Assembly: GCF_018362775.1 (NCBI RefSeq)
Contig: NZ_JAGYXY010000007.1
Location: 1-64,000, forward strand
Length of the DNA stretch: 64,000 bases
DNA from: Alistipes montrealensis
Lineage (GTDB): Bacteria; Bacteroidota; Bacteroidia; Bacteroidales; Rikenellaceae
Reading direction: 5' to 3'
How positions within the stretch are numbered: the stretch's first letter is position 1; every line of letters starts with the position of its first letter. Shown in pieces: positions 58,477 through 64,000 of the stretch. A program made the position numbers and the translations under genes. Under the pieces are notes generated by a model. It was not told where the DNA came from. It ran no database searches and worked only from the letters and a program-made list of their open reading frames with translations.

Positions 58477-60636
58477 TTATTTTGTTTTTTCGTAAACCAA
58501 TACGGCAAGGTCGTACTGTCCCAGCGTTACCTCGCGGCCGTCGGCCGACACCCGGGCGTCGCCCAGCGTCGAAGACTCCACGAACCGGTAGCCCGGAACC
58601 TCGATCGCGCCCTTTGCGGCTTCGCCCTGCTGTGTCCGCGTGGCCACGATGGCCATGCCGTCACCGTTGACGTAGGCGCGGGCCTCGATGCCGGGGTTCG
58701 ACAGGGCGAATCCCTCCGTGTCGCGGTAGGTTCCGGCCAGCAGCAGGTCGGCGTAGCGGCCCTTGATGGCGTTCGCTTTGGCCAGATAAGCCTGGTAGTG
58801 CGGCGTCTTGTCGATCAAATCGCGGCAGCGGTAGATTTCGATGTCGTTGCGCAGGCCCTTCAGCAGCGTGTTGTTCACACGGCGTTCGATGTCGGTGTCG
58901 TCGCGCACTTCGCGGTCGGAGATGATGATCTCGGGGAATGTGTAGCGGAACCAGTCGATAAAGCTGTTCGGTCCGGCGGTGGTCTGGTAGATGTGGATGT
59001 AGTCGCAGTACTGCGCCGTAACGTCGGTCAGCCACTCCGTGCCGAGTGCGAACTCGGGGTCGAAGCTGACGTTGCGGTCGCGGACCAGCTTCAGCACTTC
59101 GGCCTTGTCGGCGATAACGTGCATGTTGGGCACGGGAAATTCCCGGCTCAGGTCCCAGTTGGTGGCGCGTTCGCCGTATCCTAACTGGTCGTAGAAGACG
59201 CTGTTGGCGCCGTATTCGCGGGCACGGTCGGCCCAGTCGAGCAACATCTTGCGCCAGATCGGCGCGCGCGTGTCGGCCACGACGAACGTGCGGGCGTTGT
59301 AGTCGCCCAGGAACGTGCCCTGTCCCGTGAATTTATACTGCTCGAAAAGCTCGGCGCCCGTATTGTCGCGGTAGCAGATTTCCTTGCCCGGGCCGCTTTT
59401 GTAGAACTCGCTCTCGCGGTCGATCAGTTTGCCGTTGAAGTAGAGCAGGACCTTGCCGCCGTCCTTCTTGTAGTTGGCGATGGCCTTCTTCCAGCCCGCG
59501 TCGCCGCCCTGGGCGGGATCGGCGTTGTAGTGGGGATTTCCGTGGTCCATGCCCGTTTCCCACCATCCGAACGTGAAGACGGCATCGGCCCCGACGCTCT
59601 CGCCGACGCTCTTGATGCGGCCCGGCAGGTCGGTGTATTTGAAAAGCAGTTCGCCGTATTGGTGGCGGAAGATGATCCGCTGCCAACTGCGCATGTGTTT
59701 GACCCACATCGGCGCGTCGCGGTGGTCCCACCACGTGTCGGCCCAGCGGCGGTAAAGTTTCGACGTTTCGTGCCACGTGCCCGAGTAAGGGGCTATCACG
59801 TTGGCGTCGCACGTCCACGTCTCACCGGCGAAGCACTGCGGGAACTTGTAGAAACCCGATTCCAGCCGTGTGAAATTGCCTTCGGCGTCGGGGTAGAGGC
59901 GAAGCCCGTGGTTCGTGTCCTGGAACGTGGTGTCGTGGCTGCCGAAGTAGAGACCCTCCTTTTCGCCGACGTAGGCGAAGCAGTTGGAGGCCATGCAGCC
60001 GCCCGAACCGGCCGTAACGGTGCGCATGGGGTATTTGGCGTCCATCTGGCGGAACTTCTGCGCCGGGGTCTTGTAGGGCGCAGTGTTGCTGTGGCGGAAG
60101 ATCATCGCTTTGGGATCGTCGTAAAGCTGGCCCCCGGTGTGGGTGAGCAGCAGTTTGTGGTCCCCGGGAAGCGGCATGCTGCCCACGAGCGGGTAGTGCA
60201 GTTCGCGGACGATCGTGTGGGGTTCGTTGTTTTCGATCGTCGACGAGAAACGCACCTGGTCGCCTTCGAGCGTGATGCCGAGCGTGAGGCGCATGTCGAG
60301 GTCGACCTCTTTGTCGATGCTGAAGTCGTTGGCCTTCAGGTGGTCGTAGGTCAGCGTGATCGTGTCGCCCTTGCGGGTGATGCGGGGCGTCTGTTCGCCG
60401 GGCAGCACCTCGATCTCTTTGGCTTTCTGTGTGTCGTAATAGAGGCGCCAGAGGTAGTCGCCCCCGGCGTAGTCCTGCCCGGTTCGGAGGTTTTTGATGC
60501 TGGTCAGGCGGCCGTTGTCGTCGACCGTGACCTGTAGTTTGTCGTTGCGGAGCGTGTTCTCTTTCGGGGCTGCCCCGGCGGCCGGGAACAGCAGGATGCC
60601 CGTGCATGCGAGCAGAAATTTCACCATTTTATTCAT
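58477..60636 (-). CDS. Secreted DUF6259 protein (putative glycoside hydrolase)
   Basis: 719 residues from ATG at 60634-60636. A signal peptide (MVKFLLACTGILLFPAAGAA) is followed by a beta-sandwich domain of about 280 residues. A TIM-barrel-like part then carries FTFGWWETGMDHGNPHYN, YFNGKLIDRESEFYK, NSVFYDQLGYG and IISDREVRDDTD, which supplies several possible acidic catalytic residues. The architecture fits DUF6259 proteins, thought to be glycoside hydrolases related to GH36-like or GH101-like folds. Expected in the periplasm or on the surface. Substrate unknown. It follows SusD after 72 bases with a GC-rich hairpin between. Confidence 0.75.
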   Translation of the reverse strand: MNKMVKFLLACTGILLFPAAGAAPKENTLRNDKLQVTVDDNGRLTSIKNLRTGQDYAGGDYLWRLYYDTQKAKEIEVLPGEQTPRITRKGDTITLTYDHLKANDFSIDKEVDLDMRLTLGITLEGDQVRFSSTIENNEPHTIVRELHYPLVGSMPLPGDHKLLLTHTGGQLYDDPKAMIFRHSNTAPYKTPAQKFRQMDAKYPMRTVTAGSGGCMASNCFAYVGEKEGLYFGSHDTTFQDTNHGLRLYPDAEGNFTRLESGFYKFPQCFAGETWTCDANVIAPYSGTWHETSKLYRRWADTWWDHRDAPMWVKHMRSWQRIIFRHQYGELLFKYTDLPGRIKSVGESVGADAVFTFGWWETGMDHGNPHYNADPAQGGDAGWKKAIANYKKDGGKVLLYFNGKLIDRESEFYKSGPGKEICYRDNTGAELFEQYKFTGQGTFLGDYNARTFVVADTRAPIWRKMLLDWADRAREYGANSVFYDQLGYGERATNWDLSREFPVPNMHVIADKAEVLKLVRDRNVSFDPEFALGTEWLTDVTAQYCDYIHIYQTTAGPNSFIDWFRYTFPEIIISDREVRDDTDIERRVNNTLLKGLRNDIEIYRCRDLIDKTPHYQAYLAKANAIKGRYADLLLAGTYRDTEGFALSNPGIEARAYVNGDGMAIVATRTQQGEAAKGAIEVPGYRFVESSTLGDARVSADGREVTLGQYDLAVLVYEKTK

Positions 60637-60663
60637 AGTCTCTTCGTTGTATTGCGGCACGCG

Positions 60664-60693
60664 CGCCGGGCGCCCGAAAAAGGGCGCCCGGCG
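60664..60693 (-). other. GC-rich intra-operon hairpin after SusD
   Basis: CGCCGGGCGCCC (60664-60675), loop GAAAAA, GGGCGCCCGGCG (60682-60693). A 12-bp perfect stem with no U-tract, in the gap between SusD and the DUF6259 gene. It may stabilise the SusCD mRNA or reduce read-through. Confidence 0.6.
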
Positions 60694-60708
60694 GGCCGTA
60701 CCTGCGGG

Positions 60709-62598
60709 TTAATAACCCGGGTTGTTTTCCTTGATGTTCTTCATCACCTGCATCGTGGTGGTCGGGATGGGCCACAGGTAGCTCTTCGGGGCTACGAACT
60801 TACACTCTGCGAGGACCTGCGCGTAAATATTGCTGTTGAAAAAGTCGGTGGCGCCTTTGGCCACGGGAGCCATGAAATCGACGCATCCGTCTTCGTCGAC
60901 CTGGGGCACGGCTCCGTGGAACCACATGCCGTTGTCGATATAGGCACGCTGGAGGGTTTTGTCTTTCTTGGGCAGGCCGATCCAGGGGCGGTTGAGCACC
61001 TTTTCGGCGATGCGCCAGCGCCAGATGTCGTACAGGCGCAGGTTTTCAAAGGCGAACTCCATGCGGCGCTCGATGCGGAGGATCGAACGGAGCTTGTCCT
61101 GCGACCGCTCGGTGATGGCCGGGTAGTCGGAGGTGGCCGTCACGGCTGCTTTGTAGGCGCGGGCGCGGACCCGGTTCATGGCGTCGAGCACCGTGCCGTC
61201 GATCTCGTTCAGTTCGATCTTTGCCTCGGCGTACATCAGCAGCACGTCGGCATAGCGCAGGATGAGTTTGTCGTTCTCGGCTTCGAACGGAGCCAGCCAG
61301 TCGTCGTCGACGTGTTTCTTCAGCACGAGGCCGTTGTAGGAGGCGTATTGGTTCGAGTTCCCGGAAATCAGGTAGGAACGTGAATCGTTGTTGGTCACCA
61401 TCGTTCCTTCGCGGGAGTTGTATACCTCGGTGACATCGAAATGCGGATCGAAAATCACGCCTACGTGCTGCGTGCCGAACTCGACGATGGTGTAGGTGCA
61501 GCGCGGGTCGCGGTGCTCGAACGGTTTGTGGGGATCGTAGACCGTCGATTCGTCGATGGGCTTGCCCTGGTCGTCGAGGAATGCGCAGAGGAGATACCAC
61601 GAAGGCAGGCAGGTCGTACAGGTCGGAGCGCCCGACAGGCGGGGGAGTTTGGCCCTTGTGGCTCCGCCGTAGAGGTACTGGTATTTCGATTCGTTCGACA
61701 GGGCCTTCGAGCGGGGAATGTTGAAGATGCCCTCGGGCGAATGTTTCGTCGACATGCGGAACAGTTGCCCGAAATCCGAATGAAGGGTGTAAACGCCCAG
61801 TTCCATGCAGTTCCAGGCGGCGTCGCGGGCCTCCTTGAAGAGCTTCTCGGCCTCCGCGGCGTCGGCGTCGCCGAACCCGTTGTTTTCGAGTGTGTCCCAT
61901 TTGCGGATCGACGCGAAATAGAGGGCGAAGCGGGCTTTCATGCCGTAGGCTGCGCCGCGCGTGGCGCGCTCGATCTCACCGCCCGTGTAGGATACGGGCA
62001 GCAGGGGAGCAACGTCGTCGAACTCCTTGAGGATGTCGGGCAGGACAGTCCACATATCGGTGCGGGCCAGCAGGTAGGCGCTTTCGCGGCCCTGTTCGGA
62101 ATCCATGTCCATATCCTCGGGAACCATGACGGGGTCGCCGAAGTGGATCATGATGCGGGCGTAGAAGCAGGCGCGGTAGAAGCGGGCGTTGGCCACGATA
62201 CGCTCGTAGCGGTCCTCGTCCATCACTCCTTCGAGTTTCTTGATCTCGGTGAGAATTTTGTTGCAGCGGTTGATACCCGTGTAGGTGATGTCCCACATGC
62301 GGACCGAGAGCGGGAAGTCGGAGTTTACGCCGTCGATGAGGAAACGGCCCGGGGCGCTGCGGTTCTGTCCGTCGTCCGTCAGCATATCCAGTTCGGTCTG
62401 TTCGTTGGTCCCCCATTCGTTGCGCTCCATGGGCCAGTAGGTGTGGTGGAGCAGGGCGTTGAGGTTCAGCTCGAACTGCTCGGCCGTCTGATACCAGGAG
62501 CCGCTGGCTGCCTTGTCGTTGGGCGAAAGGTCCAGGTCGCTGCACGAAACCACAAGGCTTCCGGCCAGGGCGAATAATGCGATTTTAATGGTTTTCAT
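60709..62598 (-). CDS. SusD/RagB-family glycan-binding outer-membrane lipoprotein
   Basis: 629 residues with lipobox LVVSC, followed by SDLDLSPNDKAASGSWYQTA, the usual SusD N-terminus. TPR-like helices follow (RFYRACFYARIMIHFGDPVM). The C-terminal part contains RYADVLLMYAEAKIELNEID and LRIERRMEFAFENLRLYDIW, both strongly typical of the RagB/SusD family. It works as a surface lid over the SusC transporter to capture an oligosaccharide. It lies 24 bases after the SusC gene. The sugar bound is not deducible. Confidence 0.92.
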   Translation of the reverse strand: MKTIKIALFALAGSLVVSCSDLDLSPNDKAASGSWYQTAEQFELNLNALLHHTYWPMERNEWGTNEQTELDMLTDDGQNRSAPGRFLIDGVNSDFPLSVRMWDITYTGINRCNKILTEIKKLEGVMDEDRYERIVANARFYRACFYARIMIHFGDPVMVPEDMDMDSEQGRESAYLLARTDMWTVLPDILKEFDDVAPLLPVSYTGGEIERATRGAAYGMKARFALYFASIRKWDTLENNGFGDADAAEAEKLFKEARDAAWNCMELGVYTLHSDFGQLFRMSTKHSPEGIFNIPRSKALSNESKYQYLYGGATRAKLPRLSGAPTCTTCLPSWYLLCAFLDDQGKPIDESTVYDPHKPFEHRDPRCTYTIVEFGTQHVGVIFDPHFDVTEVYNSREGTMVTNNDSRSYLISGNSNQYASYNGLVLKKHVDDDWLAPFEAENDKLILRYADVLLMYAEAKIELNEIDGTVLDAMNRVRARAYKAAVTATSDYPAITERSQDKLRSILRIERRMEFAFENLRLYDIWRWRIAEKVLNRPWIGLPKKDKTLQRAYIDNGMWFHGAVPQVDEDGCVDFMAPVAKGATDFFNSNIYAQVLAECKFVAPKSYLWPIPTTTMQVMKNIKENNPGY

Positions 62599-62622
62599 AT
62601 CTTTTCGTTCTTTGATACGACG

Positions 62623-64000
62623 TTAGAATTTAAGCTGTGCGGAGAAGAGTACCGATTTGGTGATGGGGTAGCCGGTAGTGCCGACCTCGGGGTCCCAGCC
62701 TTCGGGAAAGTGGCTGTGGGTGAAGAAGTCGGTGAGCGTCGCGGAGAGGCGCAGGCTCTTGACGTGGATTTTGCTCATCCATTTCTGGGGCAGGGTATAG
62801 CCCAGCGAGATGTTCTTCACGCGGAAGTACGAGCCGTCGAAGAGCCAGTAGTCGGAGATGGCGTAGTTGTTATTCGCGCTGTTCCACGAATAACGCGGGT
62901 ATTTGGCGCGCTGGTTCTGTTCGATGGTGTTTTTACGGCTCCAGGAGTTCCCCCCCCCGATATAAGTCGCAAAGTTATACCACTGCGAGCGAAGCGGCTG
63001 GACCATCTCGTCCGTCAGGTAGGAGTTGCGCTTGCCGACGCCCTGGAACGTGAGGTTGAAGTCGATGCCGCGCCAGGCCAGGTCGATCGAACCGCCGTAG
63101 TTGAAGTGCGGGAGGGACGAGGCGAGCACCCGGCGGTCGTAGTTCGTCGTGATGAGCGGATTGTCCGGGTCGCCGTCGCCGAAGTTCCGGTAACGGATGT
63201 CGCCCGGAGAGACGTATTCACCCAAGGTTGCCGAATTCCTCACCTCTTCGGAACTCTGGTACAGTCCTTCGTTGACGTAGCCGTACCACGAATTGTATTC
63301 GACCCCTTCGCGGATGATCTTGCCGCCCGAGATAACCTCCTTGTTACCGATGTAGCCCATCTTCGAAACGTCGTCCGAAAGGTTGAACGAGAGCCCGTAG
63401 CTGAAGTCGCCGATGTGGTCCCTCCAGCCGAGGGTGATCTCCCAGCCTTTGGTGTTCATGTCGCCGATGTTGTCATAGGGGTCCGAAAGTCCCATGATCG
63501 GGGCGATGGGGACTTGCAGGAGCATGTCGCGCGTCTTCTTGTAGTACCAGTCGGCCGTGACCGACAGGCGGTTGCGGAGCATCGAGAGGTCTACGCCTAT
63601 ATCGATGGTCGAGGTGGTCTCCCACGTGATGTCGGTAACGACGGCGGCGGCCTGCGCGTAACCCGACAGGGCCGTCAGCGTCGAGCCGTTGTAACCCACC
63701 ACGTTGTTGTTGGCCAGCACGGCCTGGTAGGGATAGTAGCCCTTGATGCGCTCGTTGCCCAGTTCGCCGTAGGAGAGGCGCAGTTTACCGTGGTCGAGGA
63801 CCTTGCGGGCGCCTTCCATGAATTTCTCCTCGGTGAAGACCCAGCCGGCCGACGCCGAGAGGAACGTACCCCAGCGGCAGTCGGGTGCGAAACGCGAGGA
63901 GCCGTCGCGGCGGATATTGCCCTGGATGTAGTATTTAGACCTGTAATTGTACATCAGTCGGGCGAAATAAGAGCGGCGTGCCAGCTCGTTGACATCCTTC
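62623..64000 (-). CDS. SusC/RagA-family TonB-dependent outer-membrane transporter (C-terminal part)
   Basis: C-terminal 458 residues; the gene continues beyond the window end. The visible part is a beta-barrel with YYIQGNIRRDGSSRFAPDCR, FLSASAGWVFTEEKFME, LRLSYGELGNERIKGYYPYQ, and a terminal SVLFSAQLKF ending in Phe, as in SusC proteins. It imports oligosaccharides across the outer membrane with TonB. A run of nine G on the coding strand encodes Gly-Gly-Gly in YIGGGNSW. The frame is intact here. Confidence 0.92.
   Translation of the reverse strand, partial: KDVNELARRSYFARLMYNYRSKYYIQGNIRRDGSSRFAPDCRWGTFLSASAGWVFTEEKFMEGARKVLDHGKLRLSYGELGNERIKGYYPYQAVLANNNVVGYNGSTLTALSGYAQAAAVVTDITWETTSTIDIGVDLSMLRNRLSVTADWYYKKTRDMLLQVPIAPIMGLSDPYDNIGDMNTKGWEITLGWRDHIGDFSYGLSFNLSDDVSKMGYIGNKEVISGGKIIREGVEYNSWYGYVNEGLYQSSEEVRNSATLGEYVSPGDIRYRNFGDGDPDNPLITTNYDRRVLASSLPHFNYGGSIDLAWRGIDFNLTFQGVGKRNSYLTDEMVQPLRSQWYNFATYIGGGNSWSRKNTIEQNQRAKYPRYSWNSANNNYAISDYWLFDGSYFRVKNISLGYTLPQKWMSKIHVKSLRLSATLTDFFTHSHFPEGWDPEVGTTGYPITKSVLFSAQLKF
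62950..62958 (+). repeat. Homopolymer C9 (G9 on the coding strand) in the SusC-like gene
   Basis: Nine C encode Gly-Gly-Gly followed by Asn, the same GGGN coding context as in the PCMD lipoprotein gene. Slippage would remove the last third of the barrel and stop transport. Confidence 0.8.

Overview
The window looks like a chromosomal stretch from a gut-type Bacteroidales bacterium, most likely Alistipes or a close relative. The reasons are a SusC/SusD pair, Mfa/Fim-type lipoprotein fimbriae (type V pili), a FecI/FecR-type sigma/anti-sigma pair, a PCMD-domain surface lipoprotein, promoters with the Bacteroidota -7 box TAnnTTTG, and a GC-rich backbone interrupted by one AT-rich island. The genus is an inference; no rRNA or tRNA gene was seen.

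Layout. (1) 1-14441, + strand: an O-antigen/capsule locus. UDP-GlcNAc 4-epimerase and UDP-HexNAc dehydrogenase genes of ordinary composition are followed by a clearly AT-rich core (about 2.4-12.5 kb) with a Wzx flippase, Wzy polymerase, four glycosyltransferases, three hexapeptide acetyltransferases, a FemAB/GNAT-like transferase and a CE4 deacetylase. It closes with the initiating phosphoglycosyl transferase and a DegT aminotransferase. The last acetyltransferase is split by a 9-C tract. (2) 15.3-20.5 kb, +: a two-domain DUF1080 (3-keto-disaccharide hydrolase) protein, two exported Gfo/Idh/MocA oxidoreductases, a small membrane protein and an ApbE-like flavin transferase. This resembles the 3-keto-glycoside pathway. 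(3) 20.7-38.8 kb, all - strand: a fimbrial regulon. An ECF sigma factor, a FecR anti-sigma and an STN-DUF3575 fusion lie upstream of DUF3575, DUF3868/OmpA-like, four tandem FimA/Mfa1-like fimbrillins, a FimB/Mfa2-like anchor, two very large tip/adhesin candidates, a clostripain-like C11 peptidase and a 63-residue membrane protein. An identical two-part promoter motif precedes the sigma gene and the first structural gene. (4) 39.8-46.3 kb: a Na+/alanine-type symporter, a beta-barrel/PCMD lipoprotein pair and an acyltransferase-3 membrane protein. (5) 46.4-54.6 kb: a GntR repressor divergent from a sugar catabolic operon (GH39-like hydrolase, MFS, arabinose/fucose-isomerase-like, PMI-like fusion, ROK kinase). 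(6) 54.7-57.5 kb: a D-lactate dehydrogenase-like FAD/Fe-S fusion. (7) 57.5-64 kb, - strand: a small polysaccharide utilisation locus (SusC, SusD, DUF6259, aldose-epimerase-like), truncated by the window end.

Two signals stand out. First, the fimbrial operon appears to be run by a FecIR-like surface signalling module in which the sensor STN domain is fused to DUF3575 instead of to a TonB-dependent receptor. Second, four long G/C homopolymers (9, 11, 9 and 9 nt) all sit in or beside genes for surface structures: the O-antigen acetyltransferase, the fimbrillin array, the PCMD lipoprotein and SusC. This suggests slipped-strand phase variation of the cell surface.
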